Shown: one piece after another, positions 1 to 11,135 of the stretch
Layout of the letters: each line of letters opens with the position of its first letter
Position numbering within the stretch: the stretch's first letter is position 1
Source of the DNA: Saccharina japonica
Lineage: Eukaryota > Sar > Phaeophyceae > Laminariales > Laminariaceae
NCBI GenBank assembly: GCA_008828725.1
Contig: MEHQ01004022.1
Coordinates: 689,207-753,206 of the forward strand
Direction: 5' to 3'
DNA: 64,000 nucleotides
The notes under the pieces: generated by a model
Told to the model about the DNA's origin: nothing
The model's database searches: none
The model's input: only the letters and a program-made list of their open reading frames with translations
Position numbers and translations under genes: made by a program

Positions 1-440
1 TGAAAACATTTATAGATGGTCCAACGAGTTGGAGTTGGAGCAAATTACTTTCGGGGGAGGCAGTCGGAGTACCAGTACCGGCAGTATTTCGGGAGTATTT
101 CGAGGGCATACTCGGATACTGCGAGCAGTATTTCCGGGTGAAATACTCTGGATACTCTGAGTACTGCCAGTATTTCGGATGTTTGTACTCGTACTGTGGG
201 TACCGCTTGTACTCGGGGTTGTGTGCTGCTCATGCTCTCAGTAACATATGCGCAGTATTTGGCCCTTGAGTACTGATCGTACTACCGTACTCGCCGTATG
301 TAGGCCGCCAGTACTGCAATACATACTCTCAGTCGTACGTACTCGGAGTCCGTAATGTACTCGATACTCAGAGAACCGGTGTACTCGATACCCGGAGTAC
401 CGGTGTACTCGGAGCATGAAGTATACCGCTGGGAGCATGT
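1..440. repeat. TACTCGGAGTA-type satellite
   Basis: Degenerate short repeats built on the palindrome TACTCGGAGTA and on AGTATTTCGGG cover this stretch. The same family returns at 27850-28130, 29940-30200 and 32040-32300. Open frames here come from the repeat and are not genes. Confidence 0.75.
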
Positions 441-1563
441 GCTGTGCAACGTGCGTATGAACCTATGGGTACTAGTATAATAGAAGTGTGATACCTGGTA
501 TCAGACAGCAGCACTACGTAGAGGTGTCAGGCGTCCGGCAGAGATCTGCCGTATTTTACTTTATGACCACGTGAAGGCGTCTGTCACGCTCCTCATCCCC
601 ACCGTACGATAACGATAAACGATTGACCCTCCTGCTTTCCTCTGTTCTATTTACGCATCATACACCTGGTACACGGTATTCATGCATTCCATACGTATCA
701 TATGTACCTGGTACGTAAACGTGTAAACACAGCAGAAACAATGAAACATGGCCCGTTGTCGAAAACAACGAAGGGGCACTTCAATTCCTTCAACAGTCAA
801 CAGGCACATGCATATGCACACCTATTAATAGTGACAACAGACAGCAAGCAACTGGTGTCCTATTAATAGTGTGTACGTCGTGTAACTCTATTCGTACATC
901 GTGCAAGAGCAACCAGCAACAGGAGCAAAGCTACAACAGCAGTCTATACTCTTACGAGTACCCAAGGCATTATTCGTATTAATATCACGGTAGCAGAAAT
1001 AGACAATCAGGTACGTACCAAAATAAGGCTCCTGTACGACCATACTCTTCGTATCATACATACCAGGTACCGGGTATCACGATCATACTACGACGGCACG
1101 TGGTACGTTTCTTGCTGTTTTTTTTTTAGCTCTTGCATTGGGCGTGCCAAACATGAATCGATTCACAAGAAGAGACCAGTACAAGAGGGTGGTAGACATC
1201 AGGTCTATACAGACACAGCAGCAGCAGCAGCAGATGCTTCGCGTGCTGTTGGTAGTTGGCAGCAGGTACAACAGCCGGTACTGCCAGCAGTAGACTACGT
1301 ATTGTTGTTGTGGTCGTTGTTTTCGGCATAATGTGGTTCAGTACTATCTGCTACTGGTAAGCGTATACCACAGGTATATGGTAGCTATTGTACTATTAAT
1401 ACTATGCGATGCAAAATTTTGGGGTTTTACAGAAGGAACCGAACAACATGTGAAACGTGACACATTTGGTCGATATGTTCCCAAAAACTAGGTATCCTCC
1501 CGACCCACCAAGCGAACCAGAACGTAGCGCGCCGATCGCCGACAAGGCTCACAGCGGACTCAC
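441..1563. other. non-coding, probable intron of the RWP-RK gene
   Basis: No coding exon could be supported. The RWP-RK exon to the right ends in a splice donor, so its downstream exons should lie here or beyond the window edge. The stretch holds a short CAG run near 1211-1232, a dozen-base poly-T near 1120, and three copies of the palindrome TACCWGGTA (492-500, 705-713, 1061-1069). Confidence 0.5.
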
Positions 1564-1774
1564 CTGTCGATAGGGCCACCGCTTGATGCCGTACTTCCGG
1601 CACAGCCTCTTGATAATCGTCGTCGACACTCCCATCATCTTGCTGACTTCCTCGATAGGGTACTCGAAATAACGCTCGAGATCTCCCAGAGTCACACGTT
1701 TGCTGAAGCCCCGCTTCGTTCTTTTATCTCCAAGCCCCGGGATCTCCTCCTCCTCCTCCTCCTCCTCCTCATCG

Positions 1775-1807
<33 letters not shown>

Positions 1808-1810
1808 GGC

Positions 1811-1845
<35 letters not shown>

Positions 1846-2004
1846 GTGCCCGACACTGTAACCTACAGGTCCTACCCCCGCTAACCCTTGGACAGCTTCC
1901 GCCGCTGCTGTCGTCATGATTGATGCCTGATCGCTGCGGTGGTGGTGGTGATGTTGGACGGGACCTGTCGGGGTTCCAATCGCCAGGATTTGTGAGCCCG
2001 ACAT
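1564..2004 (-). CDS. RWP-RK domain transcription factor, exon with polyQ/polyE tract
   Basis: This exon encodes 147 residues from the ATG at 2004 and ends at a strong GTGAGT donor directly after codon CAG. The last 54 residues form an RWP-RK domain: a basic stretch (KRTKRGFSKR), then DLERYFEYPIEEVSKMMGVS, then TIIKRLCRKYGIKRWPYRQ, in which RWPYRQ is the family signature. RWP-RK proteins are nuclear DNA-binding regulators, known in plants and algae for nitrogen response and gamete or egg fate. Before the domain come a short His run, a long Gln tract broken by one Pro, and nine Glu. The frame stays open upstream to 2232, so the start could be earlier; 2004 is the first ATG after the T-rich stretch and is preferred. 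The remaining exons lie to the left and were not found. The family call is firm; the exact role is unknown. Confidence 0.85.
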
Positions 2005-2628
2005 CAAACAAAACAAAAAAAAGACCTTGCGCGGCTGTAACGCTTGACTGCCTCTCTCTCTCTCCCTGTCGGGGAGATGCGCAGGACGCACGTCTCCTGC
2101 GGCGAGCGGAAAGGCTGGCAGGTGCGCAGGGTTCGGCCCTGCCTGGATAGAGTTGTCCTCGCTCACTATACGCGCCGCGATTTTTGGTTGCTTCCCGCCG
2201 GTTCGCAGTGCCTCTTCAGTCGAGTGTCCCAAACGGAACCCCCCGTTGCCTCTCAGGCTCTCAGCGGTTCTATTTTACCGGCAAAAAAATATGCGCGAAA
2301 AGGTTTCTAGTAGTTATGGAAGCGTTACGCATACCGGGAGTTTTTCACGCCCGATGTCGTTGAGGGTGCTTCGTGCAACCCTGCAACCCACCCAGGAGCG
2401 CAGCGCAGCCAGACTGGTAGTTTTACAGGCCTGTCATCGTACGCGTTCGTTTGTATCGCATTGGGGGCTTTGAATTGGTGCATTGAATCGCAGCAGATCG
2501 AGCGCTGTGCTTCAATCTTTTGGAAGTTTCCGGTTGTGTCGTATCAGGTAGAAAACTACACACCTAAGCCCGCAGCAGCACAAGCAGTAGCAACAGCAGC
2601 AGCAGCGGCGGTGGCAGCAGCACCCGGT
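2005..2628. promoter_or_regulatory. divergent intergenic region
   Basis: About 620 bases separate the start of the minus-strand RWP-RK exon from the plus-strand exon at 2629, so both 5' UTRs and promoters should be here. A CT run (2050-2070) is present and no clear TATA box was seen. The frame of the plus-strand exon is open upstream to an ATG at 2461, but that part is Ala/Gln-rich and looks like untranslated or optional sequence. Confidence 0.45.
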
Positions 2629-2814
2629 ATGGCGGATGAGGATGCTCTCTTCGCGGAGTTCATGGGAGAGATTAAGAGCGCGGTAGTGGAGCCTGCGCCG
2701 GCCGTTGGAGCGGATGGTGGTGCTGTACCTGATGCAGCCTCCGTGGGAGTCGTGAGTGAAGGAGAGGGCAGGGGCGAGGCAATCGTCGACACATCCAAGC
2801 GAAGAGGAGGAGAG
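2629..2814 (+). CDS. RBM42: probable first exon of RBM42
   Basis: The exon starts with ATG and encodes 62 residues beginning MADEDALFAEFMGEIKSAV. It ends in phase 0 at GAG followed by GTGTGT. The DEDALFAEFMGEI stretch resembles the N-terminal helix of metazoan RBM42 (EMALFEQEVLG), recalled from memory. The rest is Ala/Gly/Val-rich and disordered. Phase 0 fits the exon now at 10712-10900, which lies on the opposite strand because of the inverted-repeat rearrangement. A second possible donor (GTGAGT near 2752) would shorten it. Other proteins begin with similar acidic helices, so the assignment rests on position, strand and phase as well as the motif. Confidence 0.5.
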
Positions 2815-3806
2815 GTGTGTATCGTGTATCGTGCAACGAATGCGAGATGCGAGACAACAGCACGTGACTACCTGGTATTCACAGGGTTGGGGTTAGGGGT
2901 ACCGTACTTCAAGCACTTTGATTTCGCACAGGGGTGCGATGGGTTTTTAGCGCTCGATTATTTCAAAATGCCAACAAGCAGTGCCGAACAGGCTGCTTTC
3001 TGGAAGAAAATATCTGGTCGAGAGCTTCCCGTAAAGTGTCTGTAGTCCGTAGCAGTCCATGCGTACATAATACAAGTAGTCCCCGCCGTAGACCGTACGA
3101 GTACTCGTACGTAGTGTTCGACTGTTGCTGTCTGTTGGCAGTCTTTCAGTTGTCGAGATGACGAACGACGGTCGCACCTCTGTGCGAAACCAAAGCGCTT
3201 TACTCGCCAAAACTGCCTGTCTGTACGCCAGGTGTTGCGGTGTGCTGTGTGCTGTGTGCTGCCGTGTGACGGTATGGTATAGTCATGGTCATAACCCATG
3301 ACAAGGTGTCCAGTGGGCATCTCTTCGACAGAAGGCAGACAACAGCAGTGTACAATGTCATAAAATCCCCGCCACGGCAAAGTTCAAGTTTTGCGGGAGA
3401 TTGCGACGTATCTACGTAGCGCCGTCATTGCGTTACTGCTTGTATTCTGCTAATTCAGGGTACGTAGCTTTTGGTTATTTTGGTGTCCGCGGCAGTACGC
3501 TACCTCAGCTCCAAAAATATCGTGCTCTGCTTTAGAGCTATCCTAGCCGGTCGCCCCGGTGGTCTAACTGGTAGCCACGAAGCCTGTTAGCGTTGGAGGT
3601 CGGGGGTTCGAGTCTCCTCGTATGGAGATTTTTATTCTGAAATGACACCAACTGTCGAGAGCGCGTAGCGTGGGTAAGCACAATTCGACGAAAGTTGACA
3701 AGGGAAGGAAGTGCTGAAATCTTCTCGCGATAAAAATGCAAGGCAAGAACCGTAGTGGGGGAGGAGGGAGAAGAGCCTACTTTGTGACCCCGGATCTGAG
3801 TTACGN
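2815..3806. other. intron-like stretch up to the inverted-repeat edge
   Basis: No exon was recognised. One TACCTGGTA palindrome lies near 2868, and a tRNA-like pair of pol III boxes is annotated separately. An undetermined base (n) at 3806 sits exactly at the outer edge of the left inverted-repeat arm, which may mark an assembly join. Confidence 0.5.
3553..3627 (+). ncRNA. tRNA-like sequence with pol III A and B boxes
   Basis: An A box (TGGTCTAACTGG, 3560-3571) and a B box (GGTTCGAGTCT, from 3605) have tRNA-like spacing, with a T run about 20 bases later. A five-pair T stem can be drawn, but the acceptor and D stems do not pair well. It is more likely a tRNA pseudogene or a SINE head than a working tRNA. 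Confidence 0.3.
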
Positions 3807-4845
3807 AGTCTATTAATTGGAATTGACCAGGCAACATATTTTAAAGGATGCCCACTAAATGAAATATCTCGGACAGTAGATCTGGCGGCGGGTTAATCAA
3901 AATAGAAAATTGTTTTTTCATGTCATTTTTGCTTATGCTTCTGACAATAGACATCGACTTTTGCTCCTACAATGGACCCACAAAAAAAAAGAAATGAAAT
4001 GAGGCGGACAACTGATTCCTAACATAGTGCAATTGGAATTGCAAAAACAACATATATAATTATGTAGTCCGCTTATCAATTGGAATTGCTTGGGCAATTG
4101 TTTTAGAGCTCTGCTAATTAGCTGGATTTGTCTCGTACATTTTTTTCGTGCCGGAGACTCCAATACTCTACGATTTCTTCAATAGGATATGAGACCCACC
4201 CACAATAGACTATTGCTTTTACAGTAGATTTTTCGGAAGGCCATTAAATGGAATTGGTCGATAAATTGTTTTGTGATGCATCTACTGATAGGAATGATTC
4301 CGCCAATGGGTTTGTGTCCTGACCTTCCAATAGTAATGGTTTCAACAATTTGTTTCTGGTCTTGTATTAATTGGAATGGTTCGGTCAAAAGGTTTCTGCT
4401 CTGACGTTCCAATTGAAATTGTTTCAAAAAATGTTTGTGGTCTTTTCTATTAATAGGAATGGTTGGGTCAATAGATTTCTGTCTTGACCTTCCAATTGGA
4501 TTTTTTCAGCCATTTGTTTCTGGTCTTTTACCTATTGATAGGAGTGGTTGGGTCAATAGGTTTCTGTCCTGATCTTCCAAATGAAATGGTTGGTTGGGTC
4601 AATAGGTTTTGGTCTGATCTTCCAATCGTTATGGTTCGATCAACTTGTTTCTGACCTCGTCGATTCACAGGAAAGGTTCGGGCAATGGGTTTCGGCTCTG
4701 ATCTTGTAATAGGAATTGTCCTAACACTTAGTATCAGGCCTGTCTAGTAATAGGAATGGTTTTAGGCAAAGGGCTCAACCCTGATCTGCCAATATAGAAA
4801 AAATCGAAAACAAAATCTGGTCTTGCCTATAAAGTTTAAGGATTT
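3807..4845. repeat. AATTCCAATTAATAGAC satellite, left block
   Basis: Degenerate units of roughly 40 to 70 bases carry TTGGAATTG or TAGGAATGG cores. Sequence at 4080-4330 matches 61120-61350 and 63660-63890 closely, so this is part of a larger macrosatellite unit. Confidence 0.8.
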
Positions 4846-5714
4846 TCGTATATGTGTGGAATGGTTCGGGCAAAAGGTTTCTGGTCTGGTCTATCTACAG
4901 CAGGATTTGTTCTAACGATCTTTTTCTGGCCTGTTCTACTACGTAATAGGAATTTAGCGGGGGGACTGCTCTCTTCGGACAAACCAAAATGGTTTCCAGT
5001 AGTTTATCATTGTCCGTCCAAGAGTTTCCCGCCCTGTTCTATTAGTAATAAACACAATATATACTTAAGTATACGTATATATAAAAAATATGTATCATGG
5101 CGCAAGAGGTCGGTTGTCAGAGGTATGAAAGTCGATTCCGTACCAAGTTTAGAGCCGAAACATAGCTTGCATGATATGAGGTCCACCTCTGGTTGCGCTG
5201 TTTGCTGGATGTGCCTCGCCTTGCTGGCCCCTCTCGACTGTCTGTCAGTGGCGGCCTCGGCCGCGCCCGCGGCTTGCCCCGGCAGAGCGTGCTGAAATCG
5301 TTTTTTTGGCAATATTGTTGTTCCGACACTCGTATCAGCTTTCTACTCCTAGGTTAAACACATACCTGGTACATACGAATCGGCCAGACTGCAAGAAGTT
5401 GACACAGTAGCAAGAATTCCACGTGCCATGTTCTGAACTTTTCAAGGGTTCAAGGCTCAGCAACACCTTTCACTCTATTCTTTTTTATAGACTTTTTGTT
5501 TTTTGCTGTCGATTGCCTGTGGATTTTTACATTTTTGTGGATTTCGTGTACGATTCATTCGCAAGATACTCGGGTACTGCTTTTGCTGTTGTTGATGGTG
5601 TCTGGACAATTCTAATCAATAGACAATCGCCGAAATCAGTGGCATAGACAATTCCAATTAATAGACCGTACACGAAATCATTTCGTTGGACAATTCCAAT
5701 TCCAATTCATACAG
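4846..5714. other. unassigned sequence in left arm
   Basis: Nothing convincing was found on either strand. Open frames of 70-147 codons near 5000-5330 overlap each other on both strands around a short GC-rich patch (5250-5290) and have no splice or family signal. One TACCTGGTA lies near 5364. Confidence 0.4.
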
Positions 5715-6471
5715 GCTGGTTCAAGTATATCGCGGAAAAATCACTCAGTGGCCAATGTCCACGCCGTTTTTTGGAGATAGACCCTGAAATTTGGCACACG
5801 TGTTTTATGCGCCCTACCCGAGACTTTAACGGATGGGTTTTTTTGTTTTGTTTTTTTCGTCAGATATTGTTTGTTTTGTAATTTTTTGGGAAATTTGGGT
5901 CAATTTGGGTCTTGAGAGATCCAAACTTTCCGGCGAAAAAAAAAAAAAAAAAAAAAAAACCCCATTCGTAAAAGGCTTGAGTAGGGCGCATAAAACTCGT
6001 GTACCAAATTTCAGGGTCTATCTCCAAAACACGGCGTGGACATTTGGACTTGTAAAAGGGCAAAAAAAAGCGTTGCCTCGTAATTACTTAGTTTCAGTAT
6101 AAAATCGACTTTGGGCGTTAAATATGACTTAATTTGATCATACGCAGTCAGATCTTCGAATATTTGCGTGAAACTTTATACAAACATGCCTTGGACCACC
6201 TGGAAGCGACTCGTTCAGAAAAAAAATGGGGGGAAAACATGTTTTCCTACGGAAACGCCTGACTATTGTTGACCACTTTGAAGGCCTGTGATTGGTCGAG
6301 CCACATTATCGGCGGTAGCGCCAGTTCTAGGTCCTTGAACAAAAAACTGGCGACGTCACCCTCTTCCACTGTTCATGGCGGTCACTATGATACCAAATAT
6401 GTGACATTGGAGTTGCTATTGCATGCGGCATTCATGACTGACGAAATTTGCCGTGATATGCCTGAACCAGC
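5715..6471. mobile_element. 757-bp fold-back element with nested hairpin
   Basis: The ends are inverted repeats of about 36 bases (GCTGGTTCAAGTATATCGCG against GCTGGTTCAGGCATATCACG read inward from the right). Inside, 5754-5845 and 5955-6046 form a second inverted repeat around an A run. AATTCC satellite lies on both sides, so it probably inserted into the satellite. No transposase is encoded. The mirror copy is at 15565-16321. Confidence 0.6.
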
Positions 6472-7135
6472 TCGTAGACAGCATTCGAAACTGTTTGGCT
6501 GGACAATTCCAATTCATAGACAGCATTCGAAACTGTTTGGCTGGACAATTCCAATTTATAGATTTCACTCGAAATCATTTGGCTGGACAATTCCAATTTA
6601 TAGATTTCACTCGAAATCATTAGGCTGGACAATTTCAATTACATCACTCGAAATCATTTAGTTGGACAATTACCTTTAATATACACCATTGGAAATCAAT
6701 TTCTCGGCAATTCCAAACAATAGACAGCACCCGAAAGCAATTTTAGGCACAATTCCAAATAGTAGGCAGCACCCAAAATGAGATGCCCGGACAATTCCTA
6801 TTATTAATACGTAGTACACTTCAATCGTTTTTTTTCGGTTGGACAAATCCAAATATTAATAATAGACAGACCCAAAATCAATTGTAGCCACAATAGCTTA
6901 CTTTAATAGGAAGTGTCCAAACAGTTGCCCAGGCAATTCCAATTACTAGACTTCACTCGAGATCAATTGTCTGGACAATTCCAATTAATAGACAGTACCA
7001 AGAATGCATTGCCCGGACAATTCCAATTAATATACTTCAATCGAAATCATTCGGTTGGGCAATTCCAATTAATAGGCAACACCCGAAAACACTTGTGGAC
7101 ACAACAGACGATTGAAATAGGAATTGCCCAGGGTG
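6472..7135. repeat. AATTCC satellite, second block
   Basis: Tandem units read GGACAATTCCAATTNATAG followed by a short variable part with CGAAATCAT or CCAAAATCA. The mirror copy is at 14901-15564. Confidence 0.8.
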
Positions 7136-7139
7136 TGGT

Positions 7140-7789
7140 ATTATCTATCTTTCGCGCACATTTTCATTATTTCCGGGGTGGGATCCGCATGATCTGCGAG
7201 ATTTAGATTATGTCCTGTTTTCCACTGGGATTTGTATGATCTGCGGGGTCTAAATAACTTTTTTTGGGTGGGATCTGTACGATCTAGCTCTCACGCACAT
7301 GTTTGCCTTAGTGGGACCTGTATGATCTAGATATTTCGCACATGTTTGCCTGGTTGGAATCTGTGTGCTCTAGATATTTAATACATGTTTACCTGGTTGG
7401 GATCTGGATGACCCCGCACATGTTTGCCGATAGTGATTTGTAAAATCTGCGGGATCTAGATCATATTTCACTGATGGGATCTGTATGATCTAGATATTAC
7501 ACACACTTTTGGTTCGATGGGACCTGTATGATCTAGATACATCACACATGTTTGCCTAGGTGGGATCTGTGTGATCTAGATCATTCACTCATGTTTACGT
7601 AGGTGGGATCTGTATGATTTGTATGATTTGCACATGCTTACCTCGGTGGGATCTGTATGGTCGGCATGATATGCACAGGTTTCGCCGGATAGGATCCGTG
7701 TGATCTAGATATGATTCACAGTAATTCCTTATCGGCCAAAAATGATCTAGATGATAGATGATCCAGATCATGATCTGTCCGAGGTGTGG
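7140..7789. repeat. GATC satellite with conserved right edge
   Basis: Units of about 40-60 bases read GGGATCTGTATGATCTAGAT plus a CACATGTTTGCC part. The right edge ends in GATCTGTCCGAGGTGT, the same terminus found on other GATC arrays in the window. The mirror copy is at 14247-14896. Confidence 0.75.
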
Positions 7790-8163
7790 GAAGTATTTTA
7801 CAAAACTAATATACAACTTTGTAATTTGTCCTCATATTTCGGGACGAAGTGATACACCGTACACGTTAATGGTGAGAGACTGACAGTTCTCAACCACCTA
7901 CCAGCCAAAGACGTAGGAAGAGATACCCCCTGCCCCTCCACAGACGCGAACAGGAAGAGGATAAGCCAAACAAATGTAATAGACGAGGGGAAAAAAACGC
8001 CATGAGCGCCTAATGTTGGAGGTGTCTGTATGAGGAGCACGAACGGTGCCCCCCTCGAAAGGGATGCGTGGTCAATGGTCAAATGACTAAACCAAGCAAA
8101 AAATGAGTACGCCTCCCCCCCCCCCCTCCCCACAGCTTCCTCCATATAGCCCCAGCCACTCAC
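7790..8163. other. intron part with single MITE end and oligo-C repeat unit
   Basis: 7815-7858 carries one end of the Stowaway-like MITE family (TCGGGACGAAGTGATA). 8050-8128 is an oligo-C retroposon unit ending in a long C run, just downstream of the donor of the minus-strand RBM42 exon. Confidence 0.5.
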
Positions 8164-8424
8164 TCTCAGGCCACTCCGCCAGCGTTTCGTCCTCCCAGCT
8201 CTTCCCCCCAGCAACACGCTTAAACTTGTTCGAAGACTCTTCCTTCGCCTTTTCCACCTTCGACTTCCCGCCCCCTCCCGCCGCCGCTCCCGCTCCCGCC
8301 GCCCCTGCCCCGGGCGGCATCATTGCCCCCATGCCACCCATCATAGCTCCTGGGGCGTTGGGGTCCATCCCGTTCATCTGGCCGGGGTAGCCGTAACCCA
8401 TGCTACCGTCCTGGTATGGGCCTC
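8164..8424 (-). CDS. RBM42: RBM42 exon before the RRM, left-arm copy
   Basis: This is the mirror copy of the plus-strand exon at 13612-13872. It encodes a Gly/Met/Pro-rich stretch (PYQDGSMGYGYPGQMNGMD), a Gly/Ala run, and the conserved pre-RRM motif FKRVAGGKSWEDETLAEWPE. It ends at GTGAGT in phase 1. The acceptor CAG at 8425-8427 takes phase 1, which is what the minus-strand exon 9345-9915 supplies. No RRM exon follows on this strand, because the arm ends at 3807. A transcript from here would lack the RNA-binding domain. An in-frame ATG at 8467 could also start it. Confidence 0.75.
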
Positions 8425-8469
8425 CTGGGCCTACTTGCGCGAGAGGTTTCCAAAGTAAAGAGGCCATAT

Positions 8470-8690
8470 TTTGAGGGGGGGGGCGGTCAAGATGTTGGAC
8501 CAGAACGAGGCAATGTTTGAACGGGGGGTGTACTTCATTTTCATGCATGGCCGTAGTCGTATGACCATGGACCCTCGCATCCCCACAATGTATGGGGGGG
8601 GGGGCGTACTCATTTGTTGCTTGCCTTCGTCATTTGACCATTGACCACGCATCCCTTTCGAGACGGAGCACCATTCCTACTTTCATTTTT
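8470..8690. repeat. two oligo-C retroposon units
   Basis: Two homologous units read in minus orientation, each ending in a G run on this strand (8473-8482, 8588-8600). Each holds GGGATGCG, a TGGTCA core and GTAC before the homopolymer tail. The mirror is at 13346-13566. Confidence 0.7.
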
Positions 8691-8984
8691 AATAGCACCT
8701 AATCTAAAATAAAATAGAGAAACTGTCGGGGTCTACTAAATGTCGTGGCATCGGGGCCGGTCCAGTCGATGACCAGAGACAGCGCGGGGGGCGGGGAGGG
8801 TGTGGGGCGGTACTGATCGTTGTTGCGCATGCCTTAGTTGCAGATTGCAACCCTAATTTGGACCACGCATCCCTTTTCGACACCGGCAGCACGCACCGTT
8901 CTACTACATCCTCATAGAGCCGCTTCATAGAGAAACCTCCAATAGCGGGGGTCGGCAGGTTACAACAGAACGAGGCAATGTTTT

Positions 8985-9275
8985 TGAGGAATGGGGGGGG
9001 GGGCGTGGGGTTGCTAGTATTGGGACCAAACTACTTGGAGTTAGAATTGGGACCGAACTACTTAGAGTTAGACTTGGACCAACACTATTGGCGCTTAGAC
9101 TTTGGAGACAAACTACTTTGGAAGTTTTAGAATTCGGGACCGAAACTACTTGCGCGTTCTGGATTGTGGGCAAAAACCTACTTGGAGTTAAAATTGGGGA
9201 CCAAACTACTTGGTGTTAAACTTGAGGACCACACTACTTGGAGTTAGACTTGTGACCAAACTACTTGGGACCATA
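8985..9275. repeat. about 28-bp minisatellite
   Basis: Roughly ten degenerate units read GGAGTTAGACTTGGGACCAA followed by ACTACTT. It lies in the intron between two minus-strand RBM42-like exons. Confidence 0.75.
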
Positions 9276-9344
9276 CAATTAATACCTACGACTTTGACTC
9301 GGGAGGAATTCGCCGGATAGAAAAAGAGTAGTGGTCACTCTCAC

Positions 9345-9915
9345 CTCGAATCCCAACCTGGAGGAAGCATGCCCATCCCCATACCCATATACCGGAGGCA
9401 TCCCCAATCCCCGGGGGCATCCCCCCCCGCCCCCATCCCCCCCCCCCCATTCCCAGCCCCCACCCCCCCCCCATCCCCTCCCCGCCTCCCATCCCCATCG
9501 CGGGCCCGCCATATCTCCCACCAAACCCAACCATCTCTTCTTGCCCCACCATCCCCATGCCCATTCCATTATTGCTCGGCGTTCCCACCCCGCCCATCTG
9601 AGGTTGGCGCGTGTCCATACCCCCCCCGACAGCACCTCCCTGGGGGGCTTCGTTTCCCCCCGCCCCGGCTCCAGCGCCGGCCTCCATCCCATTCCCCTTG
9701 CCGCTACCGCCTCCGGCAGCCCCCTTAGCTTGTCCGGCCCCTCTGCCATTCATAGGGGGGGGGCTGGGTGAAATATTCCCCTCCTTTTCTCCCGCCCCTC
9801 CTCCTTTTGCTGCCACCGCTGCTGCTGCTGCTGCCGCTGGTGGGGCGGCTGCTGCATCAGCTGCATCAGCGGGATCCGAAGGGTTTCCAGGTAACTTGGA
9901 AGGCGGAACTGCGTC
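9345..9915 (-). CDS. RBM42: RBM42-like Gly/Met-rich exon in the spacer
   Basis: The exon begins after an AG acceptor in phase 0 (DAVPPSKLPGNPSDPADAAD) and ends at GTGAGA in phase 1. That matches the upstream exon 10712-10900 (ends phase 0) and the left-arm exon 8164-8424 (needs phase 1). The protein is low-complexity: an Ala run, then Gly/Met-rich repeats (NGMGMGMVGQEE, GGRYGGPAMGMGGG), like the disordered centre of RBM42. Long C and G runs make the frame near 9400-9480 uncertain. A neighbouring frame reads MGMGMLPPGWDSR, so a homopolymer length error is possible. Antisense Pro-rich frames on the plus strand are shadows. Confidence 0.6.
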
Positions 9916-10049
9916 CTGCTTGTTTTTTGGGCAGTTTTGTTGTATTTCCAGCGTATGTATGTACACGCAAGAGACACGAGACGAAACATAAGAAGAGAAA
10001 GGAACAGAGAGCGTGAAGGCAGGGATAAAGACATCATGAACGTGGGCGG

Positions 10050-10375
10050 GGGTGGGGGGGGGGGGCGTACTCATTTGTTGCTTGCCTTAGTAATTTGACC
10101 ATTGACCACGCATCCCTTTCGAGACGTGGGGGGGGGGGGCACTTCAGTTTCATGCATGGGCGTAGTCGTATGATCATAGACCCTCGCATTCAAATAATGC
10201 CGGGACGGAGCATGTCGGGTTTTCACCGACCAGGCAGACATTGCTAGCACCAAGCGCGAAGCGCCGTGAGGTGTTGGGCGAGTCGCATGAAGGGTGAGTT
10301 GCATCCTACTAAGAACCGCTTGTGAGGCGGACTTGCATATGGATGAGAGCTTCAATGAGTTCATTTAATTTCTGG
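10050..10375. repeat. oligo-C retroposon, long form
   Basis: This minus-oriented copy holds two homologous oligo-C units (G runs at about 10050-10062 and 10124-10138) plus the longer leader with CGGGTTTTCACCGACCAGG, CGCCGTGAGGTGTTGGGCG and CTACTAAGAACCGCTTGTG. The leader recurs at 26500, 28605, 40700, 44520 and 46200. Confidence 0.7.
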
Positions 10376-10384
10376 TGTGGGGGG

Positions 10385-10590
10385 GGGGGTTGCAGAGGGA
10401 GGGAGGGAGGGAGTGAGGGAGAAGTTCAACACAAACTGCAACATTACCATCAACTTCAACATTGCCATCAATCTGAATACCAAATTCCACTATACCATAA
10501 AAATCGGCACCAACTTCAACACTACGATACCTGGTACCTTGAAAATCAACACCAACACCAACATCAACTCCAATCATGCGACAACATAAA
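10385..10590. repeat. AAC/ATC-rich minisatellite
   Basis: Degenerate repeats of CAACTTCAACATTACCATC and relatives follow a GGGA run. Both strands stay open across it, but no gene is supported. Confidence 0.6.
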
Positions 10591-10711
10591 AACGTTAACG
10601 GCTCTACATATCTTGGGCGCCGTTCGTCAGCGATGACACCAGGCTATGATATTGTAAATATCCCGAAAATTACGAACAAAATTGCCAACAAAAACTACAA
10701 GAAAAAATTAC

Positions 10712-10900
10712 CTCCTTTTCAGCGGCACCCCCGTTAGCACCCTTTTTCGCCGAACCGGAACCATTTTTTGAAACCGCCGTTTTTGAAACCGTCGATTTTG
10801 AAGCTGCCGACGAAGTCGCCGTGCCGGCTTTCATGGGAAGCGCGGCCGCAACGAGCTTTCCCATAAATTTTGTTTTTTTTGCTGGGGGTGGTGGGGACAC
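10712..10900 (-). CDS. RBM42: RBM42-like Lys/Ser/Ala-rich exon in the spacer
   Basis: The exon runs from an AG acceptor before GTG to a GTAATT donor after GAG. It has 63 codons, phase 0 at both ends. It encodes a Pro run, KKTKFMGKLVAAALPMKAG, then a Ser/Thr/Lys-rich tail with three near-repeats of SKTAVSK. It joins in frame to 9345-9915 and would accept phase 0 from the plus-strand first exon 2629-2814 if the spacer were turned round. The peptide has no motif that is diagnostic by itself; the assignment comes from phase and order. Confidence 0.5.
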
Positions 10901-11135
10901 CTGCTTAAGTAACGAGGACACGAGCACGAGAGTGTTAATGTTAACACGCGTCCGACAGATCACGATAAGTGTACACATGTGTACATATGTGTACATACGT
11001 ACAAGGGCTCCGCTCCGCGGGCGGCTGACGCCGCCCGCTACGCTCGCGCAAGGAAAGGGGCAGAAGAGGCCCATGATGTATAGGCGAGCAAAAGCACCGA
11101 CTTGAAAATGCCAAGAGGTTTATGGTAAGAGGTTC

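Larger units (their letters stand above)
3807..8681. repeat. left arm of 4.87-kb inverted repeat
   Basis: Positions here pair with 13355-18229 in reverse complement at a constant coordinate sum of 22036. Only about five small differences were seen (for example near 5922, 6970 and 8125), so the duplication is recent or the arms are homogenised. The outer edge cuts through an AATTCC satellite that continues past the right arm but not past this one. This arm is therefore the likely copy and the right arm the original. Confidence 0.95.

Noticed and set aside
3553-3627. Functional tRNA gene
   Set aside because: A and B boxes and a T stem are present, but acceptor and D stems do not pair; kept only as tRNA-like.
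5007-5329. Overlapping frames of 70-147 codons on both strands
   Set aside because: They overlap in a short GC-rich patch, are present in both inverted-repeat arms, and have no recognisable content.
9331-9991. Plus-strand Pro/His-rich frames
   Set aside because: Antisense shadows of the Gly/Met-rich minus-strand exon, which has matching acceptor, donor and phases.
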